A stretch of DNA of 64,000 nt, from the NCBI GenBank assembly GCA_902783255.1, contig CACZQB010000051.1, positions 40,961-104,960 on the forward strand. Reading direction: 5' to 3'. The position numbers were made by a program, and so were the translations under genes. Of the stretch, positions 33,711-42,352 are shown one piece after another (positions within the stretch are counted from its first letter, which is position 1; each line of letters starts with the position of its first letter). The DNA comes from Oscillospiraceae bacterium. Its GTDB lineage: Bacteria > Bacillota > Clostridia > Oscillospirales > UBA644. The notes beneath the pieces were generated by a model. It saw only the letters and a list, made by a program, of their open reading frames with translations, was not told the DNA's origin and searched no databases.

Positions 33711-36042
33711 ATAGTATTTCTTTCAGATTTGCGTAATTTGCCATCAGTTTTTTCTTTCCTACCGTTTCGAACTCAACTTCAAGCATGCTGTCTGAAGACA
33801 TTTCCGTTACTGCTGTGATCACACCGTCGCCAAAAACCTTATGCCTTACTCTCTGACCTGTTCTGTATTTTTTCGTCGGGGCTTTGCTTCCGGGCATAAC
33901 GGTAACGGAATTTGTAAGCAGCGGTCTTTCGGAAAGCGGTTTTGTGCGCCGCTGCGCAGGTCTTTCGGGACGTCTTGTTTCGGTTTCTTCAATAAGATCT
34001 TCCGGTATTTCTTTCAGGAACCGTGAAGGTATTGCCGGCCTTGCGGAACCGAAGATCATGCGCGATGCAACATTTGTGATAAAAAGTTTCTTCTTTGCGC
34101 GTGTTATCGCAACGTAGCAAAGGCGCCTTTCTTCTTCAACGCCGCCTGTTTCAAGCAGCGAGATCGACGAAGGGAAAAGTCCCTCTTCAAATCCCGTAAT
34201 AAACACGGTATTGAATTCAAGCCCTTTTGCGCAGTGCATCGTCATAAGCGTAACGGCAGGTTCGTTTTCGTCAAGACTGTCTGTTGCGCTTACAAGAGCG
34301 GTCTGCTCGAGATAGCCGAGCAGAGTGGGGTTTTCTTCCGTCTCTTCATATCCCGCGATACTGTTGATAAGCTCTCTTACGTTTTCTATTCTCGATATCG
34401 CTTCGTTCGTCTCATACTGTTTTTTCAGTTCATACTCATAGTGAATAGACGATATTATCTCACTGCACAGTTCGGAAGGACGCATTTTTGCCGATTTTTC
34501 GGTAAGCTCGTTTATGATCCCTGCAAAGTCCTTAAGCTTTTCGGCGGAACGCTGAAGCTCGGCGTAACTGTCCGCATGCGCCGTTATGTCAAAAAACGAT
34601 TTGCCGGTTTTGTCGCATATCGAGTTTATCTTTTCGATCGTTGTGTCGCCTATGCCGCGTTTCGGTTCGTTGATTATCCGCAAAAGCCTCGTTCTGTCGT
34701 TCGGATTGCAGATGACGTTCATATACGCAAGAATGTCCTGCACTTCCTTGCGCTTAAAAAACGGAAGACCGCCGAAAACGCGGTATGATATCCCGTGCAG
34801 CCGCAAAGCATGCTCTATTGCACCGGATTGTGCGTTTGTTCTGTAAAGCACGCAGAAATCGTTGTTTTTAAGCCCCTCTTTTTCTTTACGTTCGGTTATT
34901 GCTCTGCAGATGAAGTCTCCTTCTTCTGACTGTGACTGCAGGTGGCAAACAGAGATCTTTTCGCCCTCTCCGGCATCTGTCCAGAGGTTTTTGCCTTTTC
35001 TGTCTTCATTATTTGCAATAACGGCATTTGCAGCGTCGAGGATAGTCTGGGTCGAACGGTAGTTCTGCTCAAGCCTTACTGTTTTTGCGTTTCTGAAACG
35101 TTTTTCAAAATTAAGGATATTCTCGACCTGCGCACCCATAAAGCGGTAGATGCTCTGGTCGTCATCGCCGACAACGCAGATACGTCCGGAGGGTGCAAGA
35201 AGCGAAATAAGCCGCTCCTGGATCGGGTTCGTATCCTGATATTCATCAACAAGAATATATCTGAACCTGTTGTTTACAATGGTTTTTACGTCTTCATCCA
35301 ATGAAAGAAGACGGACGGTCATAAAAATAAGGTCGTCAAAGTCAAAAGCGTTTGCGGCTTTAAGTTCTGCCTGATAGTCCCGGTAAATCTTTTCTATATC
35401 GTTTTCGCCCGAGTATTCGTCGGCAGATGTGTTTCTGCTCTTTGCGGTTGAAATGATCCTTGCAACTGTTTTTGCGTTGTATCTTTCCGTGAGACGGTAT
35501 TTTTTTATCAGTGTTTCTATCACACGGTGACTGTCGGTTTCGTCATATATGGTGAAATTTCTGTTATAACCAAGTCTGTCACAGAATCTGCGCAAAATCC
35601 TTACGCAAAACGAGTGAAATGTCAGCGCCCACAGTTTGCCGCTGTCTATGCTGTATTGCTTTTCAAGACGTTCACGCATTTCGCCTGCCGCCTTGTTTGT
35701 GAATGTTATGGCAAGAATATTGTACGCATCAACGGGAGACGGCGACATCAGCCTGAAATACCGTTCTCCGTCACGCATTTTTTTGTTTGCAAGGCACTCT
35801 TTCAGAAATTCGTCGTCATCATCTTCGAAATCAATTTTCTGTGAGTTATAGGCGTTTCCGTATCTGATAAGATATCCTATTTTACTGATAACGGTGGTCG
35901 TTTTTCCGCTTCCGGCACCCGCAAGAATAAGAAGGGGACCGTCGTTTGAAAAGACCGCTTCCCTCTGAGGCGGGTTGAGAAAAGAAAACTCATCGTTCAG
36001 AATTTCTTTTCTTAAAGATAAAAGTTCTGCTTTTTTTGACAT
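33709..36042 (-). CDS. pcrA: ATP-dependent DNA helicase PcrA (UvrD/Rep family)
   Basis: This superfamily 1A 3'-5' helicase of 777 residues acts in repair, plasmid replication and removal of RNA polymerase or RecA from DNA. Motifs: Q motif LNPPQREAV, Walker A GAGSGKT, motif II VDEYQDTNPIQ, motif III GDDDQSIYRF, motif IV EQNYRS, motif V TMHCAKGLEF, motif VI CYVAITRAKKKLF. The C-terminal Tudor-like end (GQRVRHKVFGDGVI) is present. Length is a little above the common range. The usual ligA partner is not adjacent; carA is divergent. Confidence 0.96.
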   Translation of the reverse strand: MSKKAELLSLRKEILNDEFSFLNPPQREAVFSNDGPLLILAGAGSGKTTTVISKIGYLIRYGNAYNSQKIDFEDDDDEFLKECLANKKMRDGERYFRLMSPSPVDAYNILAITFTNKAAGEMRERLEKQYSIDSGKLWALTFHSFCVRILRRFCDRLGYNRNFTIYDETDSHRVIETLIKKYRLTERYNAKTVARIISTAKSRNTSADEYSGENDIEKIYRDYQAELKAANAFDFDDLIFMTVRLLSLDEDVKTIVNNRFRYILVDEYQDTNPIQERLISLLAPSGRICVVGDDDQSIYRFMGAQVENILNFEKRFRNAKTVRLEQNYRSTQTILDAANAVIANNEDRKGKNLWTDAGEGEKISVCHLQSQSEEGDFICRAITERKEKEGLKNNDFCVLYRTNAQSGAIEHALRLHGISYRVFGGLPFFKRKEVQDILAYMNVICNPNDRTRLLRIINEPKRGIGDTTIEKINSICDKTGKSFFDITAHADSYAELQRSAEKLKDFAGIINELTEKSAKMRPSELCSEIISSIHYEYELKKQYETNEAISRIENVRELINSIAGYEETEENPTLLGYLEQTALVSATDSLDENEPAVTLMTMHCAKGLEFNTVFITGFEEGLFPSSISLLETGGVEEERRLCYVAITRAKKKLFITNVASRMIFGSARPAIPSRFLKEIPEDLIEETETRRPERPAQRRTKPLSERPLLTNSVTVMPGSKAPTKKYRTGQRVRHKVFGDGVITAVTEMSSDSMLEVEFETVGKKKLMANYANLKEIL

Positions 36043-36050
36043 TTTTTCAG

Positions 36051-36062
36051 CTCCCGCGGGAG
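36051..36062 (-). promoter_or_regulatory. Palindrome over the pcrA ribosome-binding site
   Basis: CTCCCGCGGGAG is a perfect 12-base palindrome. It includes the pcrA SD (GGGAG, 8 bases before the ATG). In RNA it could hide the SD; in DNA it could be an operator. Another hairpin, GATGATTG with CAATCATC, lies upstream at 36077-36097. Confidence 0.5.
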
Positions 36063-36106
36063 TATTCCCTCTCTCTGATGATTGTTAATCAATCATCTCT
36101 TCTGTT

Positions 36107-36135
36107 ATTATACTATAATTTCAGAAAAAAATCAA
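36107..36135 (-). promoter_or_regulatory. Sigma-A promoter of pcrA
   Basis: Minus strand TTGATT (36135-36130), 17-base spacer, TATAAT (36112-36107). Confidence 0.8.
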
Positions 36136-36418
36136 GTGAAAAATACGATAAAAAACATGATATCCGAAAAAATATCGGTATATTTATGCGTTGAAGCGTA
36201 TATAAGACCGGCTATGGCTTACTGTAAAAAAACAAATGATTATTTTAAGAATAAAAGAAAATATAAAGAAAATATAAAATACTAAACAAATAAAATATAT
36301 CCGGCAGCGGAACACGGAATCCGACAATTTTAACAAATCAAATGTTTTTGCATAATATTTGTATCTTTTTCAAAAGTCATAAACATTTTTCTGTCAAAAA
36401 AAATTTGTATTTTGTTTA
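36136..36418. other. AT-rich non-coding stretch between pcrA and carA
   Basis: Part of a 590-base gap between divergent genes. It is very AT-rich with no clear repeat, RNA fold or SD-led frame. A 67-codon frame at 36082-36285 crosses the pcrA promoter, has no SD and a low-complexity translation, and was not accepted as a gene. Confidence 0.6.
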
Positions 36419-36447
36419 TTGACATTTATCGGTCGTTCATATATAAT
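36419..36447 (+). promoter_or_regulatory. Sigma-A promoter of carA-carB-dapF
   Basis: TTGACA at 36419-36424, 17-base spacer, TATAAT at 36442-36447. Transcription should begin near 36454, about 180 bases upstream of carA. Confidence 0.9.
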
Positions 36448-36468
36448 ATCTAGTCAGAATAATAAGGG

Positions 36469-36517
36469 CGTTTGTCGGATGCGCGGGTCTGCCGCACGCC
36501 CGATAAGCGTTTTTTTT
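36469..36517 (+). terminator. Intrinsic terminator in the carA leader (attenuator)
   Basis: CGTTTGTCGG pairs with CCGATAAGCG over ten positions with G-T wobbles; an inner stem GCGCGG with CCG..CGC continues it, and eight T follow at 36510-36517. It starts only about 15 bases after the predicted transcription start. A second hairpin (36532-36560, GCGG closing with CCGC, inner TTTCG with CGAAA) and a pyrimidine-rich tract follow before the carA SD. No PyrR-binding consensus was recognised. Confidence 0.75.
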
Positions 36518-36635
36518 AGGTATTGAGGCATGCGGCGACTTTCGTTTTCGAAAATCCCGCTTTAATTATAGCTTTTTTCCCTCCCCCAGCCGCAGTGCGG
36601 ATACTTACGGCAATTTCATCATGAAAGGAAGCAAT

Positions 36636-37709
36636 ATGAACAGAATTTATTTGATTCTCGAAAACGGAACCGTTTTTGAAGGTCGTTCATTCGGCGCAGT
36701 CGGCGAAACAGTCGGCGAACTTGTTTTTACAACCGGAGTTATCGGTTATACCGAAACACTTACTGACCCATGCAATTACGGACAGATCATTATCCAGACG
36801 TTTCCTCTTGCCGGTAATTACGGTATTATTCCCGATGAGATCGGCTCATCCCCGGTAAACCCCAAAGCTTTTATAGTACGTGAATGGTGTGAAGATCCTT
36901 CGAATTTCAGATGCGAAGGCGATCTTTCCACCTTTTTGTTAAATAAAGGCATAATAGGCATGTGCGATATCGATACGAGAGCTCTCACAAGAATACTCCG
37001 CGAAAACGGAACGATGAACGCTAAAATATCGAACAGTCCCGAATGCGATTTAAACGAAATCAGAAATTACAAGATCGAAAATGCTGTCGAAAGCACGACA
37101 TGCGAAAAAACAACCGAATATCCCGCTGCAAACGGAGAATTTAAGGTCGTGCTTTATGATCTCGGTTCTGCTCAGAGCGCGGTAAAAGAGCTTAATGCAA
37201 AAGGGGCGGACGTGATCTGCGTTCCCGCATTCACTTCCGCAAAAGAAGTTCTGGAACTTGCTCCCGACGGTATAATGTTTTCTGAAGGTCCCGGCGACCC
37301 GGCGGATTATACGAAGATTGCTGATGAGATAAAAACATTTATCGCGGGCGGTATCCCGCTTTTCGGCGAGGGGCTCGGCCATCAGCTTATCGCGATCGCC
37401 GGCGGCTGTGAAACATATAAACTCAAGCACGGTCACAGAGGCGCAAATCACCCGGTAATAAACACCGAATCAGGTAAAACACACATCACAACGCAAAACC
37501 ACGGTTATGCCGTAAATGATGAAAAACTGCCTGCCGGCATAAAAGTAATATACAGGAATTTAAACGATAAAACATGCGCCGGAATCGAGTTTGCCGGCAA
37601 GCCTGTTTTTTCGGTCCAGTTCCATTGCGAAACGCTTAACGGACCTAACGATACGGGATTTCTGTTTGACAGATTCATTGAAAACATCACGAAAGCGAAG
37701 GTGAAATAA
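36636..37709 (+). CDS. carA: Carbamoyl-phosphate synthase small subunit lacking the glutaminase Cys
   Basis: The 357-residue CarA normally hydrolyses glutamine and sends ammonia to CarB. The N-terminal domain (LILENGTVFEGRSFG, GMCDIDTRALTRILR) and the class I amidotransferase fold are complete. The nucleophile loop, normally FGICLGHQ, reads FGEGLGHQ: Gly246 replaces the Cys. His330 and Glu332 remain, but between them HPE has become HCE (Cys331). Glutamine hydrolysis by the usual route should be lost, so the enzyme probably uses free ammonia. An ATG at 36621 is in frame; ATG 36636 has the SD AAAGGA. The stop abuts carB. Confidence 0.93.
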   Translation: MNRIYLILENGTVFEGRSFGAVGETVGELVFTTGVIGYTETLTDPCNYGQIIIQTFPLAGNYGIIPDEIGSSPVNPKAFIVREWCEDPSNFRCEGDLSTFLLNKGIIGMCDIDTRALTRILRENGTMNAKISNSPECDLNEIRNYKIENAVESTTCEKTTEYPAANGEFKVVLYDLGSAQSAVKELNAKGADVICVPAFTSAKEVLELAPDGIMFSEGPGDPADYTKIADEIKTFIAGGIPLFGEGLGHQLIAIAGGCETYKLKHGHRGANHPVINTESGKTHITTQNHGYAVNDEKLPAGIKVIYRNLNDKTCAGIEFAGKPVFSVQFHCETLNGPNDTGFLFDRFIENITKAKVK

Positions 37710-40700
37710 ATGCCGCTCGACAAATCGATAAAAAAGACACTTGTGATCGGTTCGGGACCGATAGTTATAGGTCAGGCAGCTGAGTTTGACTATGCCGGAA
37801 CGCAGGCATGCAGAGCTCTGCGTGAAGAGGGGATAGAAGTAGTTCTCGTTAACTCAAATCCTGCCACGATCATGACCGATAAGGAAATGGCGGACAGAAT
37901 ATATATAGAGCCGCTTACTTTGCCCGTTCTTAAACGAATAATAGAAAAAGAACGACCCGACTCGATACTTTCCACTCTCGGCGGACAAACAGGTCTTACG
38001 CTTTCCATGCAGCTTGCAAAAGAAGGTTTTCTCGAAAAAAACGGTGTTCGTCTTCTCGGAGCAGACCCGGAAACGATAGACAAGGCAGAAGACAGACAGA
38101 TGTTCAAGGAAACGATGTTGAAAATCGGTCAGCCTTGCATTCCTTCAAAGGTCGTTACAGATGTTGCGTCAGCCGTTGATTTTGCGGGTGAAATTGGTTA
38201 CCCTCTTATAATCCGTCCCGCATTCACTCTCGGCGGAACAGGCGGCGGTATCGCAAACAATGAAGAGGAGCTGCGTGAAGTTGCCGAAACCGGTATACGC
38301 ATGTCTCCCATAAATCAGATACTCGTTGAAAAATGCGTTTCGGGCTGGAAGGAAATAGAGTTTGAAGTTATAAGAGACAGTTCAGGCAACGTTATAACCG
38401 TATGCAGTATGGAAAACGTTGACCCTGTAGGCGTTCATACCGGAGACAGCATAGTGGTCGCTCCCGCACTCACGCTTGCTACCGAAGAGTTTATGATGCT
38501 TAAAACCGCTGCGCTCAACATCGTTTCGGAGCTCGGCGTAAACGGCGGATGCAACGTTCAGTTCGCACTCGATCCCAACAGCATGGAATATGCCGTAATT
38601 GAGGTCAACCCACGTGTTTCGCGTTCTTCCGCTCTCGCTTCCAAAGCAACGGGATTTCCTATAGCAAAAGTTGCATCTAAAATCGCAGTCGGATATAATC
38701 TTGATGAGATCCCTAATGCGATCACGAAAAAAACGTCGGCATGTTTTGAGCCGACTATAGACTATATCGTTGTTAAGCTGCCTAAATGGCCGTTCGATAA
38801 ATTCGTATACGCAAAACGCACGCTAGGCACTCAGATGAAAGCAACGGGCGAGGTAATGGCGATAGGCACCTCGTTTGAGCAGGCGCTTATGAAAGCTGTT
38901 CGCGGCGCCGAAATATCGCTTACGAGTCTTGATTCTCCCAAGCATGCGGCAATGCCGGACGAAGAGATACATAAACGTCTTCACGACTGTGACGACGAAC
39001 GTCTTTTTGTTATATACCAGGCGCTCAAACGCGGTATTTCCGTAGACGAAATATACGATATTACAAAAATCGACAGACTGTTCCTTTACAAGATCCTCAA
39101 ACTTGTCCGTTTTGCGGATTCGCTTGCCGACGGTGTAGACGAAGAAAAATATCTTGAAGCAAAAAAACTCGGCTATCCCGATTCAGTAATAGAGGCTCTT
39201 TCCGGAAAACCGCTTGAATATCACCGTTCAGCAGTATTCAAAATGGTCGATACGTGCGCAGCCGAGTTTGCGGCGGAAACTCCGTATTTCTATTCGACAT
39301 ACGATGATGAAAACGAAGCGGCAGAATTTAAAAAAGAACATTCCACCGCCAAAAAGACGGTTATCGTTTTCGGCGCGGGTCCGATACGTATCGGACAGGG
39401 CATAGAGTTTGACTACGCCTCGGTCCACTGCTGCCGCGCGCTTAAAAAGCTCGGATATGAGGTCGTTATAGTAAACAATAACCCCGAAACAGTTTCAACA
39501 GACTTTGATACGGCAGACAGACTGTATTTTGAACCGCTCACGCCGGAAGACGTAATGAATGTTATAAATACCGAAAAGCCTTTCGGCGCGGTCGTTGCGT
39601 TCGGCGGTCAGACGGCCATAAAACTCACCAAATTCCTTGATAAAACAGGCGTAAACATCCTCGGCACGCCCGCAGACAGTATAGATGCAGCCGAAGACAG
39701 GGAACGTTTCGACAAGCTTCTTGAAAAATACCATATCAAGCGTCCGATAGGCGATACCGTAATGACCACTGAGGACGCGCTTGCGGTAGCAAAAAGAATA
39801 GGATATCCTGTTCTCCTCCGCCCATCATATGTTCTCGGCGGACAGAATATGATAATCGCTTTCGGCGAAAGCGATGTCCGCGAATATATGCAGATCATTC
39901 TTTCGCACAATATCGAAAATCCCGTACTTATAGACAAATATCTTATGGGAACCGAACTTGAGGTTGACGCGGTATGCGACGGAGAAGATATTCTTATCCC
40001 GGGTATAATGGAGCATATCGAAAGAACCGGTGTTCATTCGGGAGACTCGATAGCCGTATATCCCGCATGGAATGTTTCTGACGAGCTTACCGAAAAAATC
40101 ATTTCGGCGTCAAAGCAGCTTGCAGTTGACCTCAACACAAAAGGTCTCGTAAACATTCAGTATCTTATTTACGATAACGATCTGTATGTTATAGAAGTAA
40201 ACCCGAGGTCGTCAAGGACCGTTCCGTATATCACAAAGGTAACGGGCGTTCCGATGGTTGATCTCGCAACGAGAGCGATGCTCGGTGAAAAGCTGAAAGA
40301 TATGGGCTACGGAACGGGACTTTATCCTACATCTCCCTATGTAGCCGTAAAAGTGCCTATTTTCTCGTTTGAAAAACTTGCCGACGTCGATAACCATCTC
40401 GGACCTGAAATGAAGAGCACCGGAGAGGTCCTCGGAATTGCAAGCACGATGGAAGAGGCAATATATAAAGGACTTATTGCAGCAGGTTATAAAATGAAAA
40501 AATCGGGCGGCGTAATGATAACCGTTCGGGACAGCGATAAGCCTGAAGTTGCAGACCTTGCAAAGCGTTACAGCGAACTCGGTTTCTCCATTTATGCAAC
40601 ACGCGGCACCGCTAATATCATAAGCCGCGTCGGCATTCCCGTAACTGTTGTGGATAAAATTCACGAAGGCGAAGAAAACACGATCACTCTTCTTGAAAGC

Positions 40701-41744
40701 GGAAAAATCAACTACGTTATTTCCACATCTTCAAAGGGCAGACTTCCCTCAAGAGACAGTGTTAAAATAAGAAGAAAGACCGTTGAACGTTCAATTCCGT
40801 GCCTTACGTCGATCGATACCGCAAACGCTCTTGCGCAGAGCCTGAAAAGCAAATATACCGAAGGAACGATAGAGCTTATAGACATAACACGTATGCGTTC
40901 CGAAAGAATCAAGCTCAGATTCACCAAAATGGCAAGCGGAAACGACTATATCTATTTTAACTGCTTTGATCAGAAAATCGACAACCCCGAAGGACTTGCC
41001 GTAAGATATTCGGACAGACATACCGGTATCGGAGGCGATGGAGTTGTTCTTATCTGTCCTTCAGACAAAGCCGATGCAAAAGTGAGAATGTATAACCGCG
41101 ACGGCAGCGAGGGCAGAATGTTCGGCAACGCCATACGCTGTGTGGGCAAATATCTTTATGATAACCATATGATCGATAAAAAAGATGTGACTATCGAAAC
41201 GGTAAGCGGAATAAAAGAGCTTCATCTTTTTACCCACAATAAAGTTGTCGATTCCGCATGCGTTGATATGGGCAGGGCTATGCTCAATCCCGCGGCTATT
41301 CCGGTAAATTTCAGCGGCGAGGAAGTAGTTGACCGTCTTGTTAACATAGGCGACGAAAACTACAACATCACATGCGTTGGTATGGGCAATCCTCACTGTG
41401 TTGTATTCGTTAAAAACGTCGATAAGCTAGATATAGAAAAAATCGGACCTCAGTTTGAAAATTATGAGAAATTCCCCGAACGGATCAATACTGAGTTTAT
41501 TCAGGTGATCGACGAAAAAACGCTTAAAATGCGCGTATGGGAGCGCGGTTGCGGCGAAACGTGGGCGTGCGGCACAGGAGCGTGCGCAGCTGTTGTAGCG
41601 GCATGCGAAAACGGTATCTGCAAAAAAGGCGAAGAAGTAACCGTAAAACTCATAGGCGGCGATCTCAGAATAAAATATACCGATGAAACGGTTCTTATGA
41701 CCGGCAGTGCAGACAAGATATTTGACGGCGAGATCATTATCTGA
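37710..41744 (+). CDS. carB: CarB-DapF fusion: carbamoyl-phosphate synthase large subunit plus diaminopimelate epimerase
   Basis: One open frame of 1344 residues. Residues 1-1061 are a full CarB: two ATP-grasp halves (SGPIVIGQAAEFDYAG, RPAFTLGGTGGG; GAGPIRIGQGIEFDYAS, RPSYVLGGQNM) and an MGS-like domain ending in TIELIDITR. Residues about 1062-1344 are DapF (FTKMASGNDYIYFN, DRHTGIGGDG, ACGTGACAA). The second catalytic Cys is Cys1287; the first, in the usual CGNG/CGNA motif, is Phe1138 (MFGNAIRC). No stop or SD occurs at the joint; an in-frame ATG lies at 40893. CarB looks active; the epimerase tail may not be. It abuts carA. Confidence 0.93.
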   Translation: MPLDKSIKKTLVIGSGPIVIGQAAEFDYAGTQACRALREEGIEVVLVNSNPATIMTDKEMADRIYIEPLTLPVLKRIIEKERPDSILSTLGGQTGLTLSMQLAKEGFLEKNGVRLLGADPETIDKAEDRQMFKETMLKIGQPCIPSKVVTDVASAVDFAGEIGYPLIIRPAFTLGGTGGGIANNEEELREVAETGIRMSPINQILVEKCVSGWKEIEFEVIRDSSGNVITVCSMENVDPVGVHTGDSIVVAPALTLATEEFMMLKTAALNIVSELGVNGGCNVQFALDPNSMEYAVIEVNPRVSRSSALASKATGFPIAKVASKIAVGYNLDEIPNAITKKTSACFEPTIDYIVVKLPKWPFDKFVYAKRTLGTQMKATGEVMAIGTSFEQALMKAVRGAEISLTSLDSPKHAAMPDEEIHKRLHDCDDERLFVIYQALKRGISVDEIYDITKIDRLFLYKILKLVRFADSLADGVDEEKYLEAKKLGYPDSVIEALSGKPLEYHRSAVFKMVDTCAAEFAAETPYFYSTYDDENEAAEFKKEHSTAKKTVIVFGAGPIRIGQGIEFDYASVHCCRALKKLGYEVVIVNNNPETVSTDFDTADRLYFEPLTPEDVMNVINTEKPFGAVVAFGGQTAIKLTKFLDKTGVNILGTPADSIDAAEDRERFDKLLEKYHIKRPIGDTVMTTEDALAVAKRIGYPVLLRPSYVLGGQNMIIAFGESDVREYMQIILSHNIENPVLIDKYLMGTELEVDAVCDGEDILIPGIMEHIERTGVHSGDSIAVYPAWNVSDELTEKIISASKQLAVDLNTKGLVNIQYLIYDNDLYVIEVNPRSSRTVPYITKVTGVPMVDLATRAMLGEKLKDMGYGTGLYPTSPYVAVKVPIFSFEKLADVDNHLGPEMKSTGEVLGIASTMEEAIYKGLIAAGYKMKKSGGVMITVRDSDKPEVADLAKRYSELGFSIYATRGTANIISRVGIPVTVVDKIHEGEENTITLLESGKINYVISTSSKGRLPSRDSVKIRRKTVERSIPCLTSIDTANALAQSLKSKYTEGTIELIDITRMRSERIKLRFTKMASGNDYIYFNCFDQKIDNPEGLAVRYSDRHTGIGGDGVVLICPSDKADAKVRMYNRDGSEGRMFGNAIRCVGKYLYDNHMIDKKDVTIETVSGIKELHLFTHNKVVDSACVDMGRAMLNPAAIPVNFSGEEVVDRLVNIGDENYNITCVGMGNPHCVVFVKNVDKLDIEKIGPQFENYEKFPERINTEFIQVIDEKTLKMRVWERGCGETWACGTGACAAVVAACENGICKKGEEVTVKLIGGDLRIKYTDETVLMTGSADKIFDGEIII

Positions 41745-41762
41745 TTTTTTTTACACAAAAAG

Positions 41763-41794
41763 AAACAGACTGACAAAAATCAGTCTGTTTTTTT
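41763..41794. terminator. Intrinsic terminator after carB-dapF
   Basis: AAACAGACTGA pairs with TCAGTCTGTTT around CAAAAA, followed by T on the plus strand and a T-rich tract on the minus strand, so it can serve both carB-dapF and bioY. Confidence 0.9.
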
Positions 41795-41803
41795 GTCTGA
41801 AAA

Positions 41804-42352
41804 TTATTTTTCCTTCGGGGCGGATATACGTTTGTTCAGGGCAAGCCGCAGAGCGGAGGCAATAACTGCCTTTACGCAGTCAAAAGGAATAAACGGCAAT
41901 ACTACCTTAGGAAGAGCTTCCGCAACGGATGTTTTCGCGTAAATGCAAAATACGGCAGTGCCGAGCACATAGCATACTGCAATGCTGATTATCATTCCGG
42001 CAAGAGGAAGAAGAAATTTGCTCTTTTTTGAGAAAAATCTTATAAAAAGCGCCGTTATGAGCGCCATGAACGGATATGCTATCAAAAATCCGCCTGTCGG
42101 TCCAGCCAATACGGCAACACCGCTTTTGAACCCCGCAAAAACCGGTATTCCCACAATACCTATAAGAAGATATACGATCTCTGCGATAAACGCATTGACG
42201 GGCGGGAGAAAAGATCCGGTTAAAAAAACTGCAAGAAGCCCCAGAGTAAACGGAACGGGAGAAAAGGGAAGCGGCAAGGAAACAAGAGACAAAACGCACT
42301 GAACGGCCGCAAAAAGGGCAGTAAGCACAAGAAGTTTAACATTTTTATTCAT
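41804..42352 (-). CDS. bioY: Biotin ECF transporter substrate-binding component BioY
   Basis: A 182-residue protein with about six membrane helices. The family signature is clear: LPFSPVPFTLGLLAVFLTG near residue 28, GIPVFAGFKSGVAVLAGPTGGFL in the middle, and PFIPFDCVKAVIAS near the end. BioY binds biotin and needs the EcfAA'T module for uptake. Its ATG overlaps the alr stop (ATGA), so it is coupled to alr. No BirA operator was seen nearby, so biotin control is not evident. Confidence 0.93.
   Translation of the reverse strand: MNKNVKLLVLTALFAAVQCVLSLVSLPLPFSPVPFTLGLLAVFLTGSFLPPVNAFIAEIVYLLIGIVGIPVFAGFKSGVAVLAGPTGGFLIAYPFMALITALFIRFFSKKSKFLLPLAGMIISIAVCYVLGTAVFCIYAKTSVAEALPKVVLPFIPFDCVKAVIASALRLALNKRISAPKEK

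Noticed and set aside
36082..36285. A 67-codon forward frame between pcrA and carA
   Set aside because: It has no SD, crosses the pcrA promoter, and its translation is low-complexity and Lys/Asn/Ile-rich as expected of AT-rich non-coding DNA.
36448..36635. PyrR-type attenuator before carA
   Set aside because: No PyrR-binding loop consensus was recognised and there is almost no sequence between the promoter and the terminator for an upstream antiterminator.
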